In this document: positions 49,001-56,600 of the stretch, in pieces | How the letters are laid out: each line of letters opens with the position of its first letter | Numbering within the stretch: the first letter of the stretch is position 1 | From: an uncultured bacterium | GTDB taxonomy: Bacteria; Verrucomicrobiota; Kiritimatiellia; RFP12; UBA1067 | NCBI GenBank assembly: GCA_902770045.1 | Contig: CACXRO010000002.1 | Location: forward strand, 1-64,000 | Reading direction: 5' to 3' | Length of the DNA: 64,000 nt | Made by a program: the position numbers and the translations under genes | The notes under the pieces: generated by a model | The model's input: the letters and a program-made list of their open reading frames with translations, nothing else | What the model was told of the DNA's origin: nothing | Databases searched by the model: none

Positions 49001-49036
49001 CGGCGCCAGGGAAAAGCGAAGGAGTTGGTTTTTCAT
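43028..49036 (-). CDS. Bacterial alpha-2-macroglobulin with intact thioester motif
   Basis: 2002 residues. A signal peptide (about 1-27), a helical N-terminal region, then MG domains beginning with FTDRSLYRPGQEIHVKG (near 566), a carboxypeptidase-regulatory-like insert, the bait-region position containing DSVATIKSPVVM (1170-1181) and GSRNSGAIG, the A2M domain (KETAFFFPNLETDADGKV), and the thioester HECCEQTF (His1453-Phe1460; CCEQ at 1455-1458) at the start of the alpha/alpha toroid. In known systems the thioester traps attacking proteases. No lipobox is visible, so it is probably a free or loosely bound periplasmic protein. It has its own promoter, no Shine-Dalgarno, and parts of 45-48 kb look less GC-biased at third positions than neighbours. 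No penicillin-binding-protein gene (pbpC) accompanies it, unlike in enterobacteria. Confidence 0.93.
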   Translation of the reverse strand: MKNQLLRFSLAPALAALAVMSILPAQAKPEYDFGKAWKKVNAAEEKGLPRTITNIVAEIEREAKAIGRWPDAARAFLYREQAMKSFTDELTADWLPAFAASVDAQPAPLQAVLQLHLAHTYLENSQRWRWGGANPTKLDDDAAKDKMPPWSPEKIAGTLEAQFKKVFANSDELKKQKLADWKALFSSGTVPESYCPTLFDFAVRDAIKFYGRAVPDKTLEKGLAIYDALIEFHRADGNLDALGMAELDRAEYVRSFDQKPQKERDAAYERFLDGFIKRYDGKSDVVAFGAGLKAQLLQGRGELVAAHELAAAYAAKYPETPGGCKCADVVACIEAKDFSVETERNWCAPWPEIKILARNLEEIHFRLVPVTFKDLVSDRSMGSTEYNYRASEAMENKYLKRCAAKEWVEKLALRPGYARQEFKVSVPNDLACGHYVLFAASNGEFGADNLPLFAEYVTVTSLALVMRTGNGEIKGTVYRAESGCPVEGATVELWGYPEKGGRLQVLREKYTTDANGDFSYVIPDKSDYYSCNRYVRVLFDGNEVLSLGNEGSGCVHGRNKIVEFIDLFTDRSLYRPGQEIHVKGIAYHADPDTRDFRTQTNMTVRLVLSDPNSKEVSSVQIKPNKWGSFVHTFVAPGDRLTGRYTINACYRLFDGRSGESGKQVNVEEYKRPKFKVSFEDALEKATLGEPVTVTGKALAYSGLPIQHAKVKWHVERRTCYPGWWCWFGGTANDDGEGFVANGEVETDENGVFKVTFTPVASPTADLAGDPSFSFNVVATVTDETGEARSAESSFEIGTVAWRASVWAEGNWQTPAKPVPVRVSLATLAGTPVPVKGTLKVYRLKSPASPVRKPAGAGRYGYDRGGKGPWDWRTWEQGEEVLSVEAGGEKPEKWTTELNLGVGAYRLVFEAKDPNGKNVKDIDSVCVFDPAAKELGLAMPELFRVEAHTVKVGETLRAYWGTGYEAGVVRVRVTNNGKVIFNQTISSPTWFCELPVKDEHRGKFEIETVFVRENRIYRNDSVVWVPWDNKYLDIKTEHLTSKLNPGKEETWKFKVSGPSEVLAFMYDRSLDAYKWHNVSLGFSNHFTPWTRGFAGAQLQNSICGLYHLKGVFSGQFLTWHIIWPTWRGLPTFYSYSKGRKSFGSRRAVMEDCSEGMVAYSACAFVEAEPEDSVATIKSPVVMKSMAGSRNSGAIGEAKKIGGAKKKVAREPEESDGSAEPDAPPRTNLKETAFFFPNLETDADGKVSFTFTAPDALTGWKLLMVAHDNELNGGVLRNEEIVTTKPLMCEPNPPRFAREGDNFLFAVKVTNTEDEPQKGEVSLALEDMGHPGQLGEPGHLEAQRFDLAPHESKTFEFRVAIPDGCGYLKYVAKAKGDKFTDGEEGVLPVLARRIFVREAVQLNARGAEAKTFVLTNLVASKGSETIRSQDLTVRAVSRPAWYAVLSLPYLMEFPHECCEQTFSRYYANALGLFIANSDPRIRATFDAWKAAGAEALKSPLETNPHLKSIALEATPWIREAEHETAAHARLGDLFGENRLKEEQNRCIEKLRRERNGDGRWPWFPGGPSSDYITLYILTGFARLNHLAKVEYPDFFADATAALDREVAEDIKERLRLERVKKYPFRVNGFDIRWLYLHSFSGVPPAKNANDVRLIVDHLEKEWVEAGLESQALAAMGLKWCGKEKVAKEIMASIKERGVLSDELGMYWKQPYFFSSSVFAAPVSTQALIIEAFREVTQDEPSAEACNVWLLKQKQTQDWTTTAATADAIYALMLGGGADLLAGDKLAEVTLGGEPVKPEKVEEGTGMWSVRYDSAAIKPEMGKITFTGAGEKGVAWGGVHWSYFEDVLKVRAHEPKELKVEKKYYRKTKGAEGTRLAKLGDKLEPGDEIVARLEITSDRTYEFVHLSDERPACAEPVDVLSSYRWQDGVGYYQSTKDVATHYYIDRLNKGVFVLETSYRVQQKGVFSGGIATIQCMYAPEFTAHSSAEQVRVGASVEPAGSGKGG

Positions 49037-49043
49037 GGCGCTA

Positions 49044-49072
49044 ATTATACACTAAATCCATCTCCCGCGCAA
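49044..49072 (-). promoter_or_regulatory. Promoter of the alpha-2-macroglobulin gene
   Basis: Minus strand TTGCGC (49067-49072), 17-nt spacer, TATAAT (49044-49049). The -10 hexamer ends only 7 nt before the ATG at 49036, so the transcript should begin at or beside the start codon. No ribosome site exists in the intervening bases. Confidence 0.62.
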
Positions 49073-49118
49073 CCCGCCACATTGCCCCGTTGCGACAGGA
49101 CAAACCGCCACCCGCAAC

Positions 49119-51395
49119 TCACTGAGCCGCGGTGTAGGCGGCCTCGAGCCGCCGGGTGGACGGCGTCGTCACGCGGAACCGGGGCGGCAGCACCGTGACC
49201 TCGTAGATCGTGGAGTTGTGGCCGGATTCGCACACCTTGTCGAGCCCGAAGAACCGGCAGAACTTCCTGCCGTCGAGCGTGACCACGTCGGCGATCATGC
49301 GGTCGATGAAGATGCCGTGCTTCGACAGTTCCACAAAGTCGTCGATCATCGCGTCGATCATCGCGAGCACGATCCTCGCGCTGCGGTGCTTCGGATGCAC
49401 CACCACGCCGGTGAAGTAGAGGTGGTAGATCCCCGGAGCGTCGTATTTCCTCACCAGGTCGGGCGTCAGCTCGGTGTCCAGGAAGGCCCCCCTGCGGATC
49501 TTCAGATATGTGGCGTCGTCCACCGGCAGCAGCATGGTGTAGCCCACTATTCTGCCGGTCTCGCGCTCGCGGACGACGAAGCCGCTCTCGCGGTTGGTCC
49601 TGAACAGCGCGTAGTTCTGCTCCGGCGTGGAGTGGTAGATGTCGTCGAAGTTGCTGCCGTCGAGCAGCGCCACGTCCTTGATCTCCTCGGCTGACACTTC
49701 TGAGCCGCGCAGCAGCTCGTACCTGACGTCGAACTGATCGTTGGGCGGGGCGAAGCCGAAGATGTTGCGGTTGAAGCCGGCGGCGGGCAGATGCAGCGCG
49801 GAGCAGTCGGGTACGTCGATCGCGAAGTGTGCGCCGTCGTCCCGGACGATGAGCCTTATGCCGTTGCGCTCCGGCTTCACCGAAACCTCCGCCTGTATGC
49901 ACCGGCTCCTGCCGTTCCGCTCGCGGATGCGCTGCAGCGCGTGCGCCAGCGTGTCCGCGACCTGCGCGGCGGTCTCCGCGGCGGCGATGCGGGGAATCGC
50001 CGCCCTGACCTGGGCTACCGTCCTCGCGCAGGACGCGGGGTCGGACGCCACGACCGACCACACCATCGTCTCGCGCCCAGTCGCCGACGGCTTCGACCGG
50101 CGCAGCGCCGGCACGATCAGAAACGCCGCCACCGTGGCAGACGGTCCCGCGGCGAGCGCGATCCAGACCCCGTTCATGGCGCTCATCCGGCCGAACGCCA
50201 GCAGCATCGCGGCAGGAACGACGAAGAACGCCAGCGCCGTCAGCCCGACCGAGCGGTCGGGACGCCCGACATACTGGTAATGCGAGTTGAGCATGTACGT
50301 CAGCGCGTATCCGGCAAGCCCGGTCACCGTCAGCCGCGCCGCGTGGCACGCCTTCGCGACCAGCGAGGGGTCGTCGATGCCGACCATGTCCGCCAGCAGC
50401 TCCGGCCCGATGAACACGGCGACGGTGAGGAACAGCCCCTCGCAGACGGATATGCACGCGGCGAAGCGCACCAGCCGGTTGATCGCGGTCGTGTTGCCCT
50501 CGCCGTGGTAGACGGTCTCCATCGGCTGGAGCGCGATGCCCACGCCGTTGAAGAACAGCGACAGCCGGATCACGAAGAACACCACGGTCGCGATCGGCAG
50601 CACGTCCGAGCCCCAGACACGGATCAGGTACTTGGTGGTGACGAAGAAGAGCAGCGCCTGGAAGAGCCCGGACGACGCATCGCCGAAACTCAGCTTCAGC
50701 GAACGCGCCAGGTCGCGCGGCATGAACTTCGGGGCGAAGCGAAGGCCGCACTTCCCGCCGCGCAGCAGCCGCGGCAGCAGCATGACCATTCCGGAAACGT
50801 ACGCGATCGCCGTGCCCAGCGCGATGCCGCCCATGCCGAGCTCAGGCAGCCCCAGCTTGCCGGCGCAGAGACAGTACGAAAGGCCCAGGTTCACCACCAC
50901 CTGCGAGCAGTAGGACGCCATGCAGCACAGCTCGCCGCCGTCGGTGTAGACGAGGTACAACAGCAGCAGGTCGACCGCCTCGAGGACGGCCACCACCGGA
51001 TACCACCTCAGGTAGTCTGCCGCGTAGGCAGTGGTGGCGGCGTCCGACGCCATGAAGTCGAGGTAGAGACCCTTCAGGACGAAGATCCCGGCGCAGAGCG
51101 CGAGCCCGAGCAGAAAGGAGGCCGCGAGTCCCTGCCCGGCCAGGTTGGCCGCCCGCTTCTGCTGCGTGCGCGCCATGGCGTCGGAGTAGACGATCGAGGT
51201 GCCTACGGCCAGCAGCCAGGTGAAGAAGCTCACCAGCATGAAGACCGGCATGAGCAGGTTCATCGCGCCGAGCGCCTCTTCGCCGATCATCCTGCCGGCG
51301 ATCACGCTGTCGGACAGGACCAAAACATACTCGGCGACTATCACGACGGTCGCCGCGCCGAGCAGTCCGATGAATTTCCTATTTGCGAATGTCAT
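49119..51395 (-). CDS. MATE transporter fused to an anti-sigma-type ATPase domain and a GNAT acetyltransferase
   Basis: 758 residues. Residues about 1-430 are a MATE/MOP exporter (VLSDSVIAGRMIGEEALGAMN), paralogous to the one at 17715-19412. Residues about 435-545 form an HATPase_c_2-like domain with IRLIVRDDGAHFAIDVPD and the end motif AAGFNRNIFGF, matching the paralog's TTGFNRNVFKL. A GNAT fold follows (about 560-725): FVVRERETGRIVGYTMLLPV, FTGVVVHPKHRSARIVLAMI. The gene lies 37 bp after a SpoIIE phosphatase that lacks its own ATPase domain. There is no clear Shine-Dalgarno upstream. The three-domain order is clear; the substrates exported or acetylated are unknown. Confidence 0.85.
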   Translation of the reverse strand: MTFANRKFIGLLGAATVVIVAEYVLVLSDSVIAGRMIGEEALGAMNLLMPVFMLVSFFTWLLAVGTSIVYSDAMARTQQKRAANLAGQGLAASFLLGLALCAGIFVLKGLYLDFMASDAATTAYAADYLRWYPVVAVLEAVDLLLLYLVYTDGGELCCMASYCSQVVVNLGLSYCLCAGKLGLPELGMGGIALGTAIAYVSGMVMLLPRLLRGGKCGLRFAPKFMPRDLARSLKLSFGDASSGLFQALLFFVTTKYLIRVWGSDVLPIATVVFFVIRLSLFFNGVGIALQPMETVYHGEGNTTAINRLVRFAACISVCEGLFLTVAVFIGPELLADMVGIDDPSLVAKACHAARLTVTGLAGYALTYMLNSHYQYVGRPDRSVGLTALAFFVVPAAMLLAFGRMSAMNGVWIALAAGPSATVAAFLIVPALRRSKPSATGRETMVWSVVASDPASCARTVAQVRAAIPRIAAAETAAQVADTLAHALQRIRERNGRSRCIQAEVSVKPERNGIRLIVRDDGAHFAIDVPDCSALHLPAAGFNRNIFGFAPPNDQFDVRYELLRGSEVSAEEIKDVALLDGSNFDDIYHSTPEQNYALFRTNRESGFVVRERETGRIVGYTMLLPVDDATYLKIRRGAFLDTELTPDLVRKYDAPGIYHLYFTGVVVHPKHRSARIVLAMIDAMIDDFVELSKHGIFIDRMIADVVTLDGRKFCRFFGLDKVCESGHNSTIYEVTVLPPRFRVTTPSTRRLEAAYTAAQ

Positions 51396-51432
51396 TGCTG
51401 ATTCGTATTAAAACATCTGGGCGGACTGCGGG

Positions 51433-53094
51433 TCAAACGCCGAGCTTGGCCGACTCCCCGTCGACGAGGACGGCGAGGGCGGTGATGTCGTCATACTGCT
51501 CCGCGCCGGACGTGAAGGCGTCCAGGTCCCGCTCCAGGCCATCGACAAAGACGGACGGCGCATCCTTCGCGTGCGCAGACGCATACGCCAGCAGCCGCCC
51601 TTCGCCGTACTGCTCGTGGTCGGCCCGCTCAGCCTCGGTGACGCCGTCGGTGTAGGCCAGCAGCATCGTGCCGGGCGCGAACACCGCCTCCTGCTGCGCA
51701 TACGAGTATTCGTCCAGCACCCCGACGGCAATGTTCTTTTTCGCGGCGAGGAACTCGGCGCCCTTCCCCGGCGGCACGACGACGAGCGGCGTGTGCCCGG
51801 CGTTGCAGTATTCCATCCGCCCGGACGAGAGGTCGATGCGGCCAACGAAAAGCGTCACGAACATGCACGCGCCGTTGTCCTTGCAGAGAAGCGCGTTGAT
51901 GCGGGAGACGATCTCGTCCGGCGGCAGCCCCATGTCCGTCGCCATGCGGAAGCCGGCGCCCGCCAGAAAGGCGAACAGCGCCGCCGGAATGCCCTTGCCC
52001 GACGCGTCGCCAACCGCGAAATAGAGCAGCCCGTCCTTCTCCCGGAAGTCGTAGAGGTCCCCGCCTACCTCCCGCGCCGGACGGAGAACGGTCCCGATGC
52101 ACTGCGGCACCCTGCGCTTCAGCACGCTCGACTGGATCGTCCGCGCGATGCCCAGCTCGCTGCTGAGCCGCTCGCTGGTGGCCGTCGCGCGCTGGAGCCG
52201 CGTCGAGAACGACCACGACACGAAGAAGATGAGCCCCAGGCCGACGACCGAGAACAGCGCAATCCGCCGCACCAGGCTGCGCGCGCCCTGCAGGATGTTG
52301 GACAGCGGACAGACGAGCTCCACCGTCCAGCCGTTGCCGGCCTGGCCGGAAATCACCACCGTGTCGCTCGCCTTCGCGGCGTCAGCGGGGGCGGGGACGA
52401 GCGGCCTGCCCTGCTGGGAGGAAAGGACGGCGTAGGAGTTGGGATACGGCTTGATCGCCGCCACATGGTGCGTCAGGTCGTCGAGCGATATGTCCGCCGT
52501 GAGCACCGCGAAGACCTTCCCGTCGCGGTTTGCCAGCGGGACGGAATACGTGCACATCATTACCTCCGCGCCGCCTTTGTCGAAGTACGGCTCGCACCAC
52601 GACGGCTTCCCCGACTCCTTCGGGATGCGGTACCAGTCCATCTCGTGGTACCTGAACGTCTCGCCGCCCTGCTCGATGCGCTTGACGCCGCCCTTCCCGT
52701 CCTTGCAGGAGAAGGCGGAGTAGTAGTAGCCCTTCGACGAGAAGAAGTTCGGCTCGAAGGCGACTGTGCTGCCGACGATGAACGGGTTGTTCTGCACGAG
52801 CTCGCCCGTGATCCTGAACATGTAGTCCGGTTCCGAGATCCGCTCCTCGACGATCCAGGCAGAGTTCTCAACCGCGCTTTCGACCGACGCCATCTGGCGG
52901 TCGATGCGCCCGACCGTCGCCTTCACGACGTTCTCGACGGTGCTGCGCGCCTCGTTCTCCATCATCTTCGACGTGCTGAACGCGACGAAGACCGCGATGG
53001 CGAGGAAGAGCGTCGCCGTGACGGCGACGACCGCAAAGTTGATTCTCTCGACTGAGCGCGCCTTCAACCGCGCCGGATTCGCTTTCGTAAACAT
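51433..53094 (-). CDS. Membrane SpoIIE-family phosphatase with Cache-type sensor
   Basis: 553 residues. Helix 1 (about 20-40), an extracytoplasmic dCache-like sensor (45-265; DWYRIPKESGKPSWCEPYFD, FAVLTADISLDDL), helix 2 (278-298), a short coiled linker and a PP2C/SpoIIE domain (about 330-545) with EVGGDLYDFR, VGDASGKGIPAALFA, CNAGHTPLV and YTDGVTEAE. The metal aspartates are present. Unlike the phosphatase at 14993-17017 it has no C-terminal ATPase domain; the MATE fusion encoded next supplies one. Substrate STAS protein is not visible in this locus. Confidence 0.92.
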   Translation of the reverse strand: MFTKANPARLKARSVERINFAVVAVTATLFLAIAVFVAFSTSKMMENEARSTVENVVKATVGRIDRQMASVESAVENSAWIVEERISEPDYMFRITGELVQNNPFIVGSTVAFEPNFFSSKGYYYSAFSCKDGKGGVKRIEQGGETFRYHEMDWYRIPKESGKPSWCEPYFDKGGAEVMMCTYSVPLANRDGKVFAVLTADISLDDLTHHVAAIKPYPNSYAVLSSQQGRPLVPAPADAAKASDTVVISGQAGNGWTVELVCPLSNILQGARSLVRRIALFSVVGLGLIFFVSWSFSTRLQRATATSERLSSELGIARTIQSSVLKRRVPQCIGTVLRPAREVGGDLYDFREKDGLLYFAVGDASGKGIPAALFAFLAGAGFRMATDMGLPPDEIVSRINALLCKDNGACMFVTLFVGRIDLSSGRMEYCNAGHTPLVVVPPGKGAEFLAAKKNIAVGVLDEYSYAQQEAVFAPGTMLLAYTDGVTEAERADHEQYGEGRLLAYASAHAKDAPSVFVDGLERDLDAFTSGAEQYDDITALAVLVDGESAKLGV

Positions 53095-53119
53095 TGTCTA
53101 CACCTCGTGTTCCATGTTG

Positions 53120-53125
53120 ACTATA
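53120..53125 (-). promoter_or_regulatory. Possible -10 box upstream of the second SpoIIE gene
   Basis: Minus strand AGGTATAGT; hexamer TATAGT, 26 nt before the ATG at 53094. GAGGTG lies in the leader as ribosome site. No convincing -35, so this is tentative. Confidence 0.4.
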
Positions 53126-53156
53126 CCTTCTGCCGCGAAAGGCTACACCACTCCGG

Positions 53157-53660
53157 TCAATGGCCGATAACCTTTCGCTCTGCGGGGGTGATCACGCCCT
53201 CCTTGACCTGCTTGTTCAGGTATCTCCTAAGCGCGGCCGCCGACTTGGAGCAAAACGCCTCGCTCTCATCCTTCGTGCAAAGCCCCTTCTCCGCCCGCCT
53301 GCGCGAACGCGCCATCGCCTTCTCCGCCCCGGCGACCGCACGCTTCACCGCGACCGGAATGCGCAGTAGTTCGACTTGTCCGCCGCCTTGCAGGATGACG
53401 AAATCCGCCGCGATCCGCCGCTGCTCGGACTCCGGGAAAATCGATAGCGGGTACGTCGTCAAAGACGACGAGTTGAAAGGTTGATTGGTCGATGCATTGA
53501 CAGATTTGGAGTCTGCCAGGGTGACTTCCTTCTGGGTGAGCTTTACGGGCCATCCCGAAATGGCGTTCCCGGCGTGGTTGGTATAAGAGTTGAAAGGTTC
53601 GGCTTCCGCCCCCGCGACGAAGGCCGAGAACAAAACAACTATCAAAGCCAAACTTCTCAA
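53157..53660 (-). CDS. Small secreted protein of unknown function
   Basis: 167 residues from a TTG codon at 53660 that itself lies in an octamer repeat. RSLALIVVLFSAFVAGAEA is a signal peptide. The mature N-terminal part (FNSYTNHAGNAISGWPVKLT) is followed by a helical, basic C-terminal half (EKAMARSRRRAEKGLCTKDE). Partial octamers occur at 53472-53487 and 53589-53599, so repeat-derived codons supply PFNS-type residues in the protein. No family is recognised. It follows the giant secreted-protein gene by 34 bp and may be part of the same locus. The start is uncertain. Confidence 0.55.
   Translation of the reverse strand: MRSLALIVVLFSAFVAGAEAEPFNSYTNHAGNAISGWPVKLTQKEVTLADSKSVNASTNQPFNSSSLTTYPLSIFPESEQRRIAADFVILQGGGQVELLRIPVAVKRAVAGAEKAMARSRRRAEKGLCTKDESEAFCSKSAAALRRYLNKQVKEGVITPAERKVIGH
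53472..53487. repeat. Partial octamer repeat inside the 167-residue protein gene
   Basis: GTTGAAAG and GTTGATTG in tandem, degenerate copies of the octamer found at 53653-53694; another partial copy (GTTGAAAGGTT) is at 53589-53599. Both are in coding sequence. Confidence 0.6.
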
Positions 53661-53694
53661 CCTTTCAACCTTTCAACTTTACAACTTTTCAACT
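53653..53694. repeat. Octanucleotide tandem repeat between the giant gene and the 167-residue gene
   Basis: Five 8-bp units of the form CTTTTCAA (variants CTTCTCAA, CCTTTCAA, CTTTACAA) plus two bases. On the minus strand the units read TTGAAAAG/TTGAAAGG; the array begins directly after the giant gene's TAA (53695-53697) and contains the TTG start of the next gene. Confidence 0.9.
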
Positions 53695-56600
53695 TTAGTT
53701 CCCATGACGGGAGTATGCCTTGATGCCGAGCTTGATGTCGCTGATGCCGTTCACGAACTTCTCGAGCGACTTCTCGCGGTTCTGGTTCAGCGACGAGGCC
53801 GGAATGACAAGTATCCACTTGTCGTTCCACACGCTGCGGCCGACGAGGCGCGTGGACTTGAAGCTGTCGCCGACGCGCAGCGTCGAATGGCGGCGGATCG
53901 TCGCGACGGAGTCGCTCGTACCGTCGAGCCCGGAGAAGGACGAAATCCAGAGGACGTCGTCCAGCTGGGTCGACCCGATGGAGTACGGGGCGCGCATGTA
54001 GTCGCTGCCGACCGGCACGAGATAGACGTTCGGCTCAACTGCAAGTCCGTCGGCCGTCTGCGTCGTCAGGCGGTCGTAGCCGGGGAAGTCCACGCCAACG
54101 GCCGCGATCTTCGTCGCGTAGTCGGCGGACGAGAACTGCGACTCGCCGCCCTGGAGGGTCTTGCCGAAGAAGTTCTCGGCGTTGTTGATAGAGGTCGAGA
54201 ACGGGATGACGAGGCCGGGCTCCTTCCGGACGACCGCCTCGCTCGCAAGCGGCTGGCAGTGGCGCACGAAGTCGGCGTTGTCGCGGAGGTCGTCCACCCA
54301 GTACTTCTTCAGCTCGCGGCGCCAGGCGCCGTCGCCCTCGGCGTCGGGGCGAATGCGGAAGAGCTCGTAGCGGAGCGAGAACCACTTCTCGGGCTTGTCG
54401 GCGTTGTTGATGCCAAGGCGCCCCTTGAGGTTGTTCCAGTTGGCCTTCATGCGCGTGACGACGTCCCAGAGCCCGCCGTCGGTGGTCGAAGAGTCGATGG
54501 TGACGCCCTCCTGACCGAGCGAACGGGTGGCAACGATGTCCGCGAGGAACTTCTTGCCGCTCTGCGGGTCGGTGGAGAGGAGACCGGTCTCATAGTCGTA
54601 CACCTTCGCGAGCTCCCAGACGTAGCGCTGGGCGGTGTCGAACGAGGTGGAGTACTTGGCGAGGGCGGCGTTGCGCTCGACGCGGTTGTACATGTCGAGG
54701 TAGCGGCGCATGGTGGCCCTGCTCGCAATCTTCCTGCGCCAGGCGGCACGCTCGTCCTGGAGCATCTCGCCCTTGTACACCTCGGCCCGGTAGGCGGCTT
54801 CGGCGGCTGCGAGCGCGGCGTACTTCTCGGTGGCGGCGACAACGGCGCCGTCATATCCGAGCGCGGCAGTGAGCAGGTTGTCGCGCAGCTCGATGATGCT
54901 GTCGTAGATGGTGTTGGCGAGCCCGTAGACGCCCGAGACGATGTCGAGGACGACCTTGGCGGATTCGAGCTTGGTCTTGACGGTCCGCACCGTGTTGATG
55001 GCGCCCAGCGTACCGGTGAACGCGGCCAGAAGCCCGGGCGTTGCGGCGGCGGCGGCCACGGACCGGGGGCTGGCGACGAAGGTGGCCCCGGCGCCCGTCA
55101 CGATCGGAATGGACGCAGCGGTCAGGGATTGGACCTTGTACTCGTGCTCGTAAGCATCCTTCGCAGTCTGGAGGGCCGCATCCTTGATGGCGATCGCGGT
55201 GCCCAGGCCGATCTCGGAGAACATCGTCGAGAGAATCGTCTGGGGCAGGTGCATGCCGAGCTTGATCTTGAGCTTGTCCCAGACTTCGTTCATCACGAGC
55301 CACTTCATATCCACCTCAAACAAGGCGGCTTCGACCTCCTTGTAGGCGATGAGGTACTTGCGGTAGGCGGCCTGGATGCTGCCCTCGGTGGCGCGGACGC
55401 CGGTGATGGTCACGGGCTTGGCGCGAATGCCGCCCTCGCTGACGTTGTAGCTGATGGAGTATTCGATGGGGGCCGACTGTTTGCCGGTACCGGACAGGAT
55501 CTTGCGGACGGAGGCGGGCAGGTATGGGAGCACGGCAGCGAGCGTGTCGCCGTCAAAGTCGCCGGTGAGGTCGTTGACGTTCATCTTCAGGTCATAACCC
55601 TGGAGGTAGAGGTTGCCCTTTGCGTCCTTTTCGATCTTCAGGTCGCAGAAGCCGAGCGCGTTGCCCCATTTGAGAGTCCAGGAGTTGGTGAACGCGGTGG
55701 AGAGCTCGTCCAGCCCGTAGGGTTCGAGATCCATGTAGTTGTAGTTGTAGAGGTCTGGCCCCTCGTAGCCCTGGGGATAGGTGCCGCCCGGCCCGATGTC
55801 GCCCGCGAACGGCGTGCCGTAGATGGCGATGAGCTGGCTGTTGTAGGCGAACTCCTGGTCGGCGATCTCGTCGATGAGGGACGTCTCCTCCCGAGAGAGC
55901 ATAGAGATGCGGTTGCCGTACCTGTTGGCGTAGTCGAGCGCGGTCTTGCAGTTGGCGAGCGCCTTCTCCGCACGCTCCAGGATCTGCTCGAAGTGCGAAT
56001 CCTTCTGCGCAAGGCGGTCGGGGTCGATGTCGAACGGAATCGCGTCCTCGGAAAGTCCGAGCGGATTCATGCCGGCATCGGTGGCGGCGAGGCGGTTTTC
56101 CACGGATCGGACGACATCGCAGATGACCGGCAGCTGCGCGGCGGTCGTGCGGTCGATCTTCATGATTCCCTTGTCGGTGAACGACTTGTACGGCGCGTCG
56201 TTCGTCGGCAGGAGCGCGTTCACCGTCATCCAGCCGTACGCGGCGGCGAGGCCGGTGCGCGTCGCCCACTCGCCGTAGCCGAAGGCCTGCTCCGTGTTTG
56301 AGTCGCGGTATCCGTCGGCCGCGCCGTCGTTGTCGCGATACTGCTTGCGCACCGTGAGGTCCATCACGTCAAGTCCGGCGCGGGCGAGCTTGGAGACGGC
56401 GTCGGCGAACTTCTCCTCGTCCTGGTAGTCGACATTCGTGAGCTTCTGGTCCATGAGCATCTCGCCCATCGCGGCGGTCCAGTCGAAGAGCGGATTCCTC
56501 AGGAGCCGGTAGTAGCCGGAGATGACGGAGAGGTAGTGTCCCCATGCGTCGCCGTGGCCCTGCGGATACTGCGCCGCCGCGCAGTTGACGTCGAGGACGC

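Noticed and set aside
53830-53960. DSVATI in the giant protein as a third copy of the IKSPV signature
   Set aside because: Only six residues match and the following sequence (RRHSTLRV) differs, so chance is likely.
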